DNA from: Dendrolimus kikuchii | Lineage: Eukaryota > Arthropoda > Insecta > Lepidoptera > Lasiocampidae | Reading direction: 5' to 3' | Length of the DNA: 64,000 bases | Assembly (NCBI GenBank): GCA_019925095.2 | Contig: CM034412.1 | Location: 2,480,001 to 2,544,000 of the forward strand | Shown: one piece after another, positions 51,918-62,077 of the stretch | Position numbering within the stretch: the first letter of the stretch is position 1 | How the letters are laid out: every line of letters begins with the position of its first letter | Notes under the pieces: model-generated | Seen by the model: the letters and a program-made list of their open reading frames with translations, nothing else | Told to the model about the DNA's origin: nothing | Databases searched by the model: none | Translations under genes and position numbers: made by a program

Positions 51918-52081
51918 TACGCTATAAAAATATGGCGTCATACTCTAGACCAGGGATGGTACACATCCAGGCGGGCAAATACCCTACCACTTAGCTGTGG
52001 GTTGTTTTGTCGCCCTTTACCACACGCCGCCTGGCCGCAGGAAATTGTATTCTTTCTTCGTTTCTGCACAGACGAAAATAT

Positions 52082-52215
52082 AATTCATAGACAACACTTT
52101 ATTGTTCACCAAAACAAAAATCCAGAACAAGACAATAGTTACTTGGTAAAACAAAAGGCAGCCTTATCGCTCAAAGCGATCTCTTCCAGGCAACCTGACT
52201 CAAAGGTAATTCTTA
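52082..52215 (-). mobile_element. J retroposon tail
   Basis: ACAACACTTTATTGTTCACC, CTTGGTAAAACAAAAGGCAG, GCGATCTCTTCCAGGCAACC. Same family as 34953-35304; a further scrap with GCGCTCTCTTCCAGACAATC is at about 56028-56050. Confidence 0.62.
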
Positions 52216-52257
52216 AATTCTCTGTAATTATTATGCAACAAAGAAAAAAATATCTTC

Positions 52258-52782
52258 TTCTTCTTCTTCAGCCACTCTCAGTCCACTGCTGCACGTAGGC
52301 CTCCCCAAGTACGCGCCACATATCCCGGTCTCCCGTCTTCCTCATCCAGCCCCTGCCGGCGATCTTGCGCAGGTCGTCAGTCCACCGGGCTGGCGGGCGT
52401 CCTACGCTACGTTTGCCGAGACGTGGTCTCCACTCCAGGACTCGTTTGTCCTGCGACAGACGTGACCGGCCCACTGCCACTTCAAATTGCTAATTTTGCG
52501 AGCTATGTCAGTTACCTTCGTTCTCTTACCGATGTCCTCTTTTCTGATTTTATCCATAAGAGAAACACCTAACATAGCTCGCTGCATAGCCCGTTGAGCG
52601 ACTTTGAATTTGTGGACCAGTCACGCTGTCAGTGTTCATGTCTCGGCACCCTATGTCATGATGGGTAGAACGCACTGCTTGAAGACTTTCGTCTTCAAGC
52701 ATTACGGAATGGTCGACGAGAAGACCAGTCGAAGCTTATCGAATGCTGCCCAACTTAACTGGATCCTCCTATTGGCTTCCTT
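52258..52782 (-). pseudogene. RTE-C LINE C-terminal region and tail
   Basis: Encodes FKQCVLPIMT, LVHKFKVAQRAMQRAMLGVS, DIARKISNLKWQWAGHVCRR, then in a shifted frame RVLEWRPRLGKRSVGRPPAR and WRVLGEAYVQQWTESG. Three in-frame stops before LVHKF and one frameshift after ESWSGD make it inactive. (TTC)n forms the 3' tail at the left edge. Confidence 0.85.
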
Positions 52783-52914
52783 CTAAAAAAATATATATAT
52801 AAATACAAATGACATACACGGACAGCAGATTACAGTCTAAAGTATTGTAAACCAGCAATGTAAGTAGTAATTTATAATTTCATAAAAGTATGTAGTTACA
52901 TGTACTGCACTAAC

Positions 52915-53050
52915 GCTGACGATATCGAGATAAGCGTTGTGTGAAACACGCTAATCCGCGTTGGATAAGCATAGCGGATATACTGTCCATTCCCATATGA
53001 ATGGGAGATCCAAGCTCAGCAGTGGGACGACGACGAGTTATGCGCTGTTA
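52915..53050 (+). mobile_element. Diverged SINE-F 3' body
   Basis: ATCGAGATAAGCGTTGTGTG, GCGTTGGATAAGCATAGCGG, GCTCAGCAGTGGGACGACG, GCGCTGTTATTTATTATTTA. Older subfamily. Confidence 0.65.
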
Positions 53051-53088
53051 TTTATTATTTAATGCGGCGAAAATGTTACTTGGAATTC

Positions 53089-53390
53089 ATTTTTTTTTAT
53101 TGCAGGAGATCAACAGACAGGCAGACGGCCCACTTGATGGAAAGCGGTTACCATCGCCTATGGACATGTACAACACCAAAGTGCAAAGTACAAAGTACAA
53201 AGGCGCTGCTGCTCTCTTAAGGGAGACTGGAACGTGGTCACTAATGCCGGAACACAAATCAAGGTTGTTATGGTGGTAGCCATCCAGGCGGGCAAATGCC
53301 CTACCACCTGGCTGTGGGTTGTTAAGTCGCCTCTTATGACAGGCCGCCCGGCCGCAGGAAATTGTATTCTTTCTCCGTTCCTGCACGGAT
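53089..53390 (-). mobile_element. Family A, full ends, two internal changes
   Basis: TTTTTATTGCAGGAGATCAAC to TTCCTGCACGGAT. GTGCAAAGTACAAAGTACAA (53178-53197) is a local triplication, and ~18 bases near GGTTGTTATGG are missing. Confidence 0.88.
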
Positions 53391-53753
53391 AAAAATTCAT
53401 ATAACTCCCTCGTATTATTAAATTATACTATATTTAGTAAAAACGTAATAAAACTAAAACGCATCGCAAACAACCCGTCGCGGCATAACCATCATCTGCG
53501 GCCGTGACATTTTTGCATTTAGTCCGCTGTAGGGAACGACATTGATGTACACCAATGCGATTCACCTTTGCATTACGATTAATATAAGCCGCACGCAGAA
53601 GGTTTGCCGATGACTACTTACTGTTGTTGTATTGAATTACTTACTACTATTATATATTATACAATAATAGTAAGTATATGAACTTACCCCCATTGACGGA
53701 CTTCGCCACCTTGACTGTATACAATGTTTCTTTGTCTGTCGACTATTATTACA
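53391..53753. other. Unassigned sequence
   Basis: Contains a small palindrome TACTATTATATATTATACAATAATAGTA (about 53642-53670). No gene. Confidence 0.4.
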
Positions 53754-54712
53754 CTAGCTGTGCCCGCGACGTCGTCCGCGTGGAATTTGCTTTCAAAACC
53801 CTCCGATTTTGAAACATTCTTCATTGGTGCTCCGCTCCTATTGGTCTTAGCGTGATGATATATAGCCTATAGCCTTCCTCGATAAATGGGCTATCCAACA
53901 CTGAAAGAATTTTTCAAATCAGACCAGTAAGTAGTTCCTGAGATTAGCGCAAATCAAACAATATTAGTATATTTGGCTACAACACTAATACTTACATTTT
54001 AAATATCGCGATATCTTTTGAATGAAACGTCCGAATTGAATAATTCAAAAATTTCTATAAAGGTGTTGAATTTGTCTTGAATATGGAGTAATTTATTTTG
54101 ATAAGGATTAATACCAAGGTACAAAATAAAGAGTTTTTGAAGCGACGGCATTTTAATTATTTAAAAAATAAAAGAAAACACTTATTGTGAGATAACTACA
54201 ATAGTTAGACATGGTTACACGATATTTTTGTAAACAATTATATATTCTGCAAAGTGGTAGTATATTGATTTGTTCTCTAATCAATAGTTTTCGCAGCGCA
54301 CGCCGTGTAAGGATTTTTTCGGGTCTTTTTTTACACCTTGGGTTGCATTATTGGACTTTTAGTAAAGATCCCTAATGTTTTTGAAAATATAATGTAGCCT
54401 ATAGCCTTCCTCGATAAATGTACTATTCAACACTGAAAGAATTTTTCAAATCGGACCAGCGGTTCCTGAGATTAGCGCGTATAAACAAACAAACTGTTCA
54501 GCTTTATAATATTCGTTCGTTCGTCGTCAGCCATTTGCAGTCCACTGCTGGACGTAGGCCTCCCCAAGACGGCGCCACTCATCCCTGTCCTCCGATTTCC
54601 TCAGCCAGCGCCTACCGGCGACCTTGCATAGGTCGTCGGTCCATCGGGCTGGAGGGCGTCCGACACTACGTTTACCGAGACGCGGTCTCCACTCGCGCTT
54701 TATAATATTATT
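53754..54712 (-). mobile_element. Chimeric Helitron-like G element, copy 1, with nested RTE-C
   Basis: Minus strand: first 5' end module (AATATTATAAAGCTGAACAG, CTAATCTCAGGAACC, GATAAATG), a ~430 bp middle (53955-54399), a second 5' module (CTAATCTCAGGAACTAC), then the 3' module with ATCATCACGCTAAGACC and CTAG|T at 53754. The same double-module order is seen on plus at 58639-59321. Confidence 0.75.
54514..54696 (-). mobile_element. RTE-C LINE 3' end with 13 bp target duplication
   Basis: GCTTTATAATATT at 54501-54513 and 54697-54709. (CGTT)n at the left is the tail; the complement encodes EWRPRLGKRSVGRPPARWTD-like codons and GLRQVAGRR-type residues. Confidence 0.9.
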
Positions 54713-56060
54713 ATTATATATTTATTTTCATTTTTTTCATATATTATATTAAAATTCGTGTCGATTTCATATCACGTCAAAAGGAAGATTTCCCACTGAA
54801 AATCACTGTATCGGATATATGTTGTAATTCCTCACAGCAATAATTTGAATACAAACCTTGATTGCTGATAGTGTATCTATTATTAAAAAAAAATATGTAG
54901 TTTTAAACGGTGTGCCAGGTAATCAGTAATAGTTGCACGAGGAATGAAAGTGACCTATTTAGGCATGAGATGAAAAGTTCGGACATGGATTGCATAGTTT
55001 TCAAATTTTGGACAGCAGGGAAAATCGTTTCTCAGGGACGAAGTATTGTTTTGATCCCTGTGATTAAGTAATTTCAAGCACTTTTTTACTTTACTGTACA
55101 TAAATATATACAATGTATATACTTATGTACTTATAGTCTATTATAAATAATATGTACAGTAAACATATATGTTGTTCATAAGTATATAAATAATATAAGT
55201 AGTATATAAATAATAATAAAAACTTTGTACTCGTAAACACACTACACTCACTAGAAGAAAAATGTTCCTAAGTCCCCAGAATACAGAATTCTCGTTCTGT
55301 GGACAATTTAAGTTCATATTTATCAAGTCGCTACATTAACAATTTTGGAACTACCTCCAATTTTTTGTTGTAATTTTCATTTGTAATGTAGAACATTTAA
55401 TTTTTTATAAAATTTACTTATTACGTCACTGGAAGCAACTAACACCTAGGATACAGGCTTGGCCTAGCCTAAGTGTTAGTATCTAGTCTTAATTTTAAGG
55501 CAAAATTTGTTATATTTTTGGTGACAATAAAAATTCTTTTATTTTTTATTATTTATTACGTACAGTATATACTTATGTAAAGTATATAAAATAATAAATT
55601 TATTGCAACAACTATGTACGTAACCTTTTTTGTCAACCCTACTGACCATCCACGCGTGACATTACGAGGCTCTTTACGTGAATCCCGAACAAACAGACAA
55701 GAAATCTAAAAAATTGTATCGTGTTCTCATTTCTCAGTTCTCAGTTCTCAAATGTTTAGATTGTTATAATATTATAGTATTTAGTAATCAGAATACGGTA
55801 GGTGACAACACATTGTATGATACATTCTAAAACAGTTAATATATTAACAGCGGTTTCTCAGAATATATTTGTAAAATATCTTATACGATAATATAACATA
55901 ATAAGCGTTCAAATACCTTGCAAGGTTTTAATTTTAAAAAACTACCATAATAATAATTTGAAATAAAATAAACCATTACAAAAAACATATACTTTCATAG
56001 TAAAACTAGAAGAGGCCAAATCTCTTAAAGCGCTCTCTTCCAGACAATCTGACTTAAAGG
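54713..56060. other. Long AT-rich stretch, nothing recognised
   Basis: Only a reversed G scrap (about 55668-55720: CGTGAATCCCGAACAAACAG) and a J scrap at the right end. No coding region noticed over 1.3 kb. Confidence 0.45.
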
Positions 56061-56064
56061 ATAT

Positions 56065-56583
56065 TGTTACAAGTTACCGGGACTCGAATTAAAATGCCCT
56101 TAGAATTATTATAGAGTTTATTAGAACTATACAAACACGTATAACGCATGTACAAAAATAACCGAACACAACAAATCCAAACGTAATGCAGAAGGTCGTA
56201 ATTCAATAAAACGCGCAAAGTCCGTCACTATTAGATTCCCGAATGTACACACGTCGCGCTCGTATCGTAGTTGTAGCTCAACTGACTCCTCATCAGGCCG
56301 TCGTTTTATACTTCACAAATGCAAAATGTGCCCACCCTGCAACGTCGACACAGTTTCTTAGAATTAGCTTGTAATCCGCAACATCTGGCTAATGATGATA
56401 ATGAGCGAGTACAATAGGACGATAGTCTATTCTCCACAATAACAAGAAACGTATACCAATAAATAAGTGAACGAAAGAAGACGAAAAAAGGATTACAATT
56501 AGTTCAAATGCCGACTGGTAATAAAATGTGCTTTTACATATCTGTAAGTGGAATTTGTCTTTGTTGGGGCCTAGGTTGTAACA
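56065..56583. mobile_element. Solo LTR-like unit I, copy 1 (519 bp), 4 bp TSD
   Basis: TGTTAC...GTAACA with ATAT directly on both sides (56061-56064, 56584-56587). TG..CA ends, a 6-base inverted end and a 4 bp ATAT duplication fit a Ty3/gypsy-type solo LTR. No coding sequence. Confidence 0.72.
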
Positions 56584-56683
56584 ATATTTTAAATGCAGAT
56601 CCACTGGTTTTACTACTACATTTGTTCTAAGTAGTGCCACATAACATTATAAGTGTAATATTTGTGGGTAGTTGTGATTACTA

Positions 56684-57108
56684 GTAGAGTAAACGCGGTC
56701 GAGATGCGAGCACTGCGCAAAATCTGCGGAGTGACGCTCGCGGACCGCGTTCGTAATACCGAAGTAAGAAAGAGAGTTGGTCTGAAAGAGAGTCTCGGGG
56801 TGAAGGTAAGGAAAGGAATGCTCCGGTGGTTCGGGCATGTGGAAAGAATGACTAAACAGATATACAATGCAAAAGTGGATGGATGCAGAAGTCGTGGAAG
56901 GCCACGACACACCTTCCATGATCAAATTGATCGTGTACTAGCGGAGGGTGATCTCAGGAGCCTTAAGAACAGACGAGCGTGCATGACAAGAGTTATGAAT
57001 GTCAAAGAAGCAAGTGAGGTGTGTAAGAATATGCCTAAATGGCGCTCTGTTGTTCGTGCCTACCCCGCAAGGGAACTGGCGTGAAGTTATGTATGTATGT
57101 ATGTATGC
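56684..57108 (+). mobile_element. RTE-B LINE 3' end with 8 bp target duplication
   Basis: GATTACTA at 56676-56683 and 57109-57116. One open frame of ~135 codons: SRVNAVEMRALRKICGVTLA, VRKRVGLKESLGVKVRKGML, RWFGHVERMTKQIYNAKV to YPARELA. It lacks the MHDER codons. Confidence 0.94.
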
Positions 57109-57116
57109 GATTACTA

Positions 57117-57295
57117 CTCAGCTCGTTTCGTTACCGCTTGGCTATAAAAGCGGGAGGGCGTAGCCATGAAAGCACTATAGGGTAGGTAACTATTGTGCGA
57201 AAACCATAACTTATCATAATTGTTCTTTTGATTGGCAGTCTTTGTTTGGAAGTCAAATAAAACAGTTTTGCAAGTTCTACGTGTTTCTATACTAC
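57117..57295. other. Possible promoter-like or LTR-like remnant
   Basis: GGCTATAAAAGCGGG (57139-57153) looks like a TATA box and AATAAA follows at 57256-57261, ~115 bp downstream. The pair could be an LTR R/U5 remnant or chance. No ORF follows. Confidence 0.25.
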
Positions 57296-57495
57296 CTATA
57301 CTAATATTATAAAGAGGTAAAGTTTTTGAGTTTGTGACGTTGTAGGGGGTAATCTCTGGATCTACTAAACCGATTTGAATTTTTTTTTTACTGATACAGA
57401 GCTACGTTAACAGGGAGTGTCATAGGCTATATAACATGACGCTATATATCACGGGAGCGGGACAGAGCGCGGGTGAAACCGCGCCGGGCCGCTAG
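57296..57495 (+). mobile_element. Helitron-like G element, short
   Basis: CTATACTAATATTATAAAG start, GGTAATCTCTGGATCTAC, AGGCTATATAACATGACGC, AACCGCGCCGGGCCGCTAG|T end. The first base of the TC start is changed to C. Confidence 0.7.
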
Positions 57496-57539
57496 TGTTG
57501 CATAAACCCTGCACTAACACACTGTTTAAGAATATTGAA

Positions 57540-57675
57540 TTCGCTTAATAAAATTACGTTTTAACGGCTGTAAGCGTGGTAATTTATTTGATTTTTATTA
57601 TTCCGACGTTTCGGCCACTTTTCAATAGCCGTGATCATATTATGTATACTAGCCGTGAAAACTTAAGAAAATATT
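57540..57675 (-). mobile_element. Minimal PLE-H derivative, diverged
   Basis: Minus strand: ATATTTTCTTAAGTTTTCACG start joined almost directly to a mutated hammerhead-like hairpin (57603-57640) and the end CGTTAAAACGTAATTTTATT. It lacks coding and untranslated parts. Confidence 0.75.
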
Positions 57676-58117
57676 AATTAACTAGCTAACCCGGCAAACT
57701 TCGTACCGCTTCAGAAACAATAAATAAAAAAGCTGAATGATAATTGCAGAATGTCTCAACTTTAGTAAAAAATGCTCAAAACTTAACCGGAACGAAAATC
57801 AAACGTTTGACATTCAAAACCAAAGGAATGAAAAAAAACTTCACTTTTAAATTGAGTTTGTTTTCTGAACGACTTTTAAATTTAATTGATTTCTAAACGA
57901 CGGGACGAACATCAAATGTTTGACAGGTAGGAATAGTTTCTAAGGGAAGCGAAATTGTTGTTTTTACTATATTCCAAGCATTTTTTTCATATTTACTCAC
58001 CTTTTAAACCTTCCCTGGACTTCCACAAATAATTCAAAAGCAAAATTTGCCAAATCAGTCCAGCCGTTCTCGAGTTTAAGCGACACTAACGAACAGCAAT
58101 TGATTTTTATATATATA

Positions 58118-58533
58118 AAACGACGGACTCATAAACTGCATCAAAGTAATAGACGACTTTGAAATAAATATTTTAACCAAGTATGCAAACTTTCTATACA
58201 GATTTAAATTGAAACCTCTAGATTGGTTCGTGAACTTTAAAACCGCGTAGGATCATATCCTTAAGTTTAAGTTTGTGTACTGGAAAGGACCTCAAGACTT
58301 TTTTTGAAGAAAAAACAGAAATTTAAGGAAAATTGGTTTAATTAAAAAATTGGTTTTAACAATATACACAAACTTTATGCAAGGGTTATTTATGTTTTAA
58401 TAAGGTGTATTACCTCCACGTGCCTTTATTACGGATTCTAATCGGTTCCGCATAGATTTTATTAGGGCTATTAAAAGATCTTGCGGAATATTGCCCCATT
58501 TATACTTTGATCCAGTTTATGAGTCCGTCAGTG
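58118..58533 (-). mobile_element. Tc1-like element (416 bp) in a TA site
   Basis: TA lies outside both ends (58116-58117, 58534-58535). The right end complement is CACTGACGGACTCATAAACT; the left end reads AAACGACGGACTCATAAACT. Most of the transposase has been deleted. Confidence 0.82.
58404..58517 (-). pseudogene. Tc1-like transposase C-terminal remnant
   Basis: Minus frame encodes SKYKWGNIPQDLLIALIKSM, then RNRLESVIKARGGNTPY and stop. The pattern IPxxLxxxLIxSMxxRxxxVIxARGGxTxY is the usual C-terminus of Tc1-family transposases. Only the last ~38 residues remain; the DD34E catalytic core is gone. Confidence 0.85.
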
Positions 58534-58638
58534 TAGATTCGCTATTTTACGTTTAAAAGCTATGACGTCAGAACTTTACAAGATGAGAAAAATGTCTCAA
58601 CGCATATAATTGTCAGCTACCCCATTGTAAAACAGTAA

Positions 58639-59321
58639 TCTATGCTAATATTATAAAGCAGAAGAGTTTGTTTGTTTATTTCTTTGTTTGTTTAAACGCG
58701 CTAATCTCAGGAACCGCGGGATCGATTTGAAAAATTCTTTCAGTGTTGAATAGTACATTTATCGAGGAAGGCTATTGGCTATATTGTATTTTCAAAAAAT
58801 TTGGGATCCTTACTTAAAGTCCAATAATGCAACCCAAGGTGTAAAAAATGACTCGAAAAAATCCTTACACGGTGTGCGCTGCGAAAACTATTGATTATAG
58901 AATAAAACAATGTCCTACCACTTTGCAGAACATATAATTGTCTACAAAAAATATCGCGTAACCATACGCCTAACTATTGTAGTTATCTCACAATAAGTAT
59001 TTTCTTTTATTTTTTTAAATAATTAAAATGCCGTATTAATCCTTATCAAAATAAATTACTCCATATTCAAGACGAATTCAATACCTTTCTAGAACTTTAT
59101 GAATTATTCAATTCGGACGTTTCATTCAAAAGATATCGCGATATTTAAAATGTAAGTATTAGTGTTGTAGCCAAGTATACTAATATATTGTTTGATTGAA
59201 CGCGCTAATCTCAGGAACTACTGGTCTGATTTGAAAAATTTTTTCAATGTGGGATAGCCCATTTATCGAGGAAGGCTATAGGATATATATCATCACGCTA
59301 AGACCAATAGGAGCGGAGCAC
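58639..59321 (+). mobile_element. Chimeric Helitron-like G element, copy 2
   Basis: A|TCTATGCTAATATTATAAAG; first module to GGCTATTGGCTATATTG (58790); middle 58790-59180 matching 53955-54399 in reverse; second module from TATACTAATATATTG, CTAATCTCAGGAACTAC to ATCATCACGCTAAGACC, AGGAGCGGAGCACC. Instead of the CTAG end it turns back on itself at 59312-59320. Confidence 0.75.
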
Positions 59322-59340
59322 CTATTGGTCTTAGCGTGAT
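59292..59340. repeat. Perfect 20 bp inverted repeat around a 9-base loop
   Basis: ATCACGCTAAGACCAATAGG (59292-59311), AGCGGAGCA, CCTATTGGTCTTAGCGTGAT (59321-59340). It marks the flip point between the plus-oriented G element and a minus-oriented G piece that continues, after the LTR-like insertion, at 59774-59860. Confidence 0.95.
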
Positions 59341-59345
59341 TATAT

Positions 59346-59769
59346 TGTTACGCGTTGCACGACTCAAATTAAAATACCGTTGGAATTATTACAGAGTTTA
59401 TTAGATCTATACAAACACGTATAACACAGGTACAAATATAACCGAACGCAACAAGTTCTAACGTAATGCAGAAGATCGTAATTCAAATACACGTGCAAAG
59501 TCCGTTAATAAATAGATTACCGAATGTAGTACACACGTCTTGCTTCGCTCGTGGTTATCAGTTTGTACTTTTAAATCTGAGACACCTGGCAGTGATCACA
59601 ATACAACAATAGGCCGTAAAAGATTACAATACACAATGGGCTGTTTCTTTAATCACAAATTTTAAACACAAAGTAAACAAAAGAAATCAAAATGCCGAAA
59701 AGGTAATAAAATGTGTTTCTACAGGGCTGCAGGTGTGCATTTGTCTTTGTCGGCACCTAGGTCGTAACA
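59346..59769. mobile_element. Solo LTR-like unit I, copy 2 (424 bp), 4 bp TSD
   Basis: TGTTACGCG...GTCGTAACA with ATAT at 59342-59345 and 59770-59773. It sits inside a G element; the empty site GTGAT(G/T)ATATATAGCC is seen in other G copies (for example 25272-25286 region), which verifies the insertion. Confidence 0.8.
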
Positions 59770-59773
59770 ATAT

Positions 59774-59860
59774 ATAGCCTTATAGCCTTCCTCGATAAAT
59801 GGGCTGACACTAACACTGAAATAATTTTTCAAATCAGACCAGTAGTCCCTAAGATTATTT
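59774..59860 (-). mobile_element. Helitron-like G fragment, right arm of the hairpin
   Basis: ATAGCCTTATAGCCTTCCTC, GATAAATGGGCTGACAC, TTTTTCAAATCAGACCAG: the reverse of 59200-59291. Together with 59321-59345 it forms a ~115 bp arm before the LTR-like insertion. Confidence 0.75.
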
Positions 59861-59956
59861 CACTTTTGCCAGCTCGATGACGAATCAATTAGTAATGTCC
59901 TAATGCGTTACAGACTCGATCTTTTATAAAAATCGACTTCTAATATATATATATAC

Positions 59957-60190
59957 AATGCAAAAGTGGATGGATGCAGAAGTCGTGGTAGGCCACGACA
60001 CACCTTGCATGATCAAATTGATCGTGTACTAGCGGCAGGTGATGTCAGGAGCCTTAAGAACAGACGAGCGTGCATGACAAGAGTTATGAATGTGAAAGAA
60101 GCAAGTGAGGTGTGTAAGAATAAGCCTAAATGGCGCTATGTTGTTCGTGCCTACCCCGCAAGCGAACTGGCGTGAAGTTATGTATGTATG
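59957..60190 (+). mobile_element. RTE-B LINE 3' end followed by (TA)n
   Basis: CAATGCAAAAGTGGATGGATG to YPASELA stop, then TATGTATGTATG. It inserted into or next to TA-rich DNA (TATATATATATA on the left). Confidence 0.9.
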
Positions 60191-60204
60191 TATATATATA
60201 TATT

Positions 60205-60290
<86 letters not shown>
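60191..60290. repeat. (TA)n microsatellite
   Basis: About 50 TA units with two TTTA interruptions; continues the TATG tail of the RTE-B copy. Tyr-Ile frames through it are artefacts. Confidence 0.97.
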
Positions 60291-60291
<1 letters not shown>

Positions 60292-60638
60292 GCTACTGGA
60301 ATCGAATCGATCCTTTTTTTTATTGGACTTGACTTTATGTTGTTGGTCCGAAGACCTTAAAACTTTTACCGGGGTTTTTGGGGCGAGTGCCTCCGCCAAG
60401 CGAAGGCACTCGAGCCTGGGGGGGGGGCAGCAACTTGCTCGAGGGAGCTCCCTAAGGAGTTTTACCTCGGCTGGACTGTTGCCATGAGAGATCCTTTTTT
60501 ATAAAAATAAAAGAACACTTGTATTGTACAATACTTTAAAAGCATAGTGAGTTCCAAAACGGTACAGCAACATCTAGTTTTGGCTTCGTAAACTAAATGT
60601 CATTACCAATTCCGACTTAATTTACAATTTATTTGATA
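60291..60638. other. GC-rich patch (60365-60490) and AT-rich flank
   Basis: Contains a perfect 9 bp stem, CGAGTGCCT (60384-60392) with AGGCACTCG (60404-60412), and a G11 run at about 60418. It resembles the GC-rich retroposon tails elsewhere but shows no TSD. Confidence 0.4.
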
Positions 60639-61142
60639 AGTTACGAGTTGCAGGACTCGAATTAAAAATGCCGTTGGAATTACTATAGAATTTATTAGAA
60701 CTATACAAACACGTACAACACAGATACATATATAACTGAACACAATCAGTTTAAACGTAATGCGCGATTCAATAACACGCGCAAAGTCCGTCACTATATA
60801 GGTTATCGAATGTACACAAGTCTCGTCTTGATCGTGGTTCTCACTAGACTGGCTCTCTCTCCATTGGGCCATTGCTTTATAATGCACCGGTGCAATATGT
60901 CTACCTGGCAGGCGGCGATGCAATTTCCCAGAAAACGTAATCCGCACACCTGCGTAATTATGCCTGCGATCGGCTATAAACGAGTACAATACACAATGGA
61001 CTGCTTTTCTAATTACAAATTTTAAACACAAAGTAAACAAAAGAAGACAGTCATAAATAGTTTCAATGTTGTTAGCTCAAACGCCGCGGCAGGTAATAAA
61101 CGTGCTTTGTCTACAGGTATGCAGGTAGCCCAAATTGTAACA
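60639..61142. mobile_element. Solo LTR-like unit I, copy 3 (504 bp), older
   Basis: AGTTACGAGTTGCAGGACTCG (TG changed to AG) to AAATTGTAACA, followed by ATAT; the left TSD is GATA, so it has mutated. Interior matches copies 1 and 2 (TTTATTAGAACTATACAAAC, CGCAAAGTCCGTCACTAT). Confidence 0.68.
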
Positions 61143-61390
61143 ATATGAAGAATTATTTAGGGTGTGTCATCTACCCAATGATTTCTCTGTGAAATTCTAC
61201 CTCTACGTATTATATAAAACGTATTATTCTCGTGGTATTAAACTGCGAAGTGTTAGTTGCGGAATCCCGCTCTCGCAATCAACATTCCGGGAGCGCCGCT
61301 TCCGCTTTTCCGCTGTCTTGTCTACACGCAAAAATTCCGCTTTGAATTATACCTCTGTTAAATGTTGTATTATTGGTTTCTTCTTTTTTT
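61143..61390. other. Unassigned sequence
   Basis: No signature noticed. Confidence 0.4.
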
Positions 61391-61391
61391 T

Positions 61392-61670
61392 ATCCGTGCA
61401 GGAACGGAGAAAGAATACAATTTCCTGCTGCCGGGCGGCCTGTCGTAAGAGGCGACTTAACAACCCACAGCCAGGTGATAGGGCATTTGCCCGACTGGAT
61501 AGCTACCACCCCTGGACTAAAGTATGTCGCCATAACAACCTTGAGTGTTGTGTTCCGGCATTAGTGACCAGGTTCCAGTTTCCCTTAAGAGAGCAGCAGC
61601 GCATTTGTAGCACTTTTGGTGTTGCAAATGGGCCGTCTGCCTGTCTGCTGATCTCCTGCAATAAAAAAAA
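61392..61670 (+). mobile_element. Family A, small internal deletion
   Basis: ATCCGTGCAGGAACGGAG to CTCCTGCAATAAAAAAAA; ~35 bases (CCATAGGCGATGG..CATCAAGT) are missing. This creates the 173-codon frame at 61162-61683, an artefact. Confidence 0.88.
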
Positions 61671-61772
61671 AGCTTTTTTTTAATATAAATTTTGACTGTC
61701 CCTTCTCTTTATATACTTGAAATATTGAATATGAATAATGAATGATATGAATTAATAATAATATATAAATTT

Positions 61773-62000
61773 GACGGCCTCTGTGGTTGAGCGGGCAAAG
61801 CCTTTGCCGGCCTGCAACGCAGAGGCCCCGGGTTCGATCCTGGTATAGTAAATTTCGGAACCGTATTTTCTCCGATATTTACTATGGTCTGGGTGTCTGG
61901 GATGGGCCCCAAAGTAGTCCGTTGTATATTACCTATAACACAAGCGTAACTTGCTTAATTTGGGAATATACAATATATGTTTGTTTGTTATCTATGTTTG
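61773..62000 (+). mobile_element. SINE-E, shortened head
   Basis: GACGGCCTCTGTGGTTGAGC, a ~10-base deletion, B box GGTTCGATCCTGG, GGTCTGGGTGTCTGGGATG, TTACCTATAACACAAGCG, TTTGTTTGTTATC tail. Confidence 0.87.
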
Positions 62001-62077
62001 TCAAATTAATCTTTAACTATTTAGTCAGCGTTCGGAGATCTTTGCACGTAACAGAAGGCTTGCTCTCAAATGTTCAC

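Larger units (their letters stand above)
51150..52073 (-). mobile_element. Family A copy broken by SINE-E and RTE-B insertions
   Basis: Parts: 51150-51246 (TTTATTGTACGCGTTCAGC to CACCAAAGGT), 51491-51562 (GTGCTACATATGCGCTGC to GGAACAAAACT), then 51918-52073 (TATGGCGTCATACTCTAGACC to TTTCTGCACAGAC). Diverged, consistent with being the oldest layer of this block. A short piece, 51563-51590, reads in the other orientation. Confidence 0.78.
57682..58537 (-). mobile_element. Helitron-like G element with a Tc1-like insertion
   Basis: Minus strand A|TCTA start (58536-58537), CAGTCCAGCCGTTCTCGAG-type wording reversed at about 58055, and CTAG|T end at 57682 with GTACGAAGTTTGCCGGGTTAG. The Tc1-like element splits it at a TA near its 5' end. 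Confidence 0.72.

Noticed and set aside
57117..57295. TATA box plus AATAAA as a host promoter or gene
   Set aside because: No coding region follows within the window and single short motifs are expected by chance in AT-rich DNA.
56065..61142. Two of the LTR-like units as the 5' and 3' LTRs of one element
   Set aside because: Each has its own ATAT flanks, and the DNA between them is other repeats with no gag or pol sequence.
61162..61683. 173-codon plus-strand frame as a gene
   Set aside because: Mostly a family A copy; no domain and no support in the non-repeat part.
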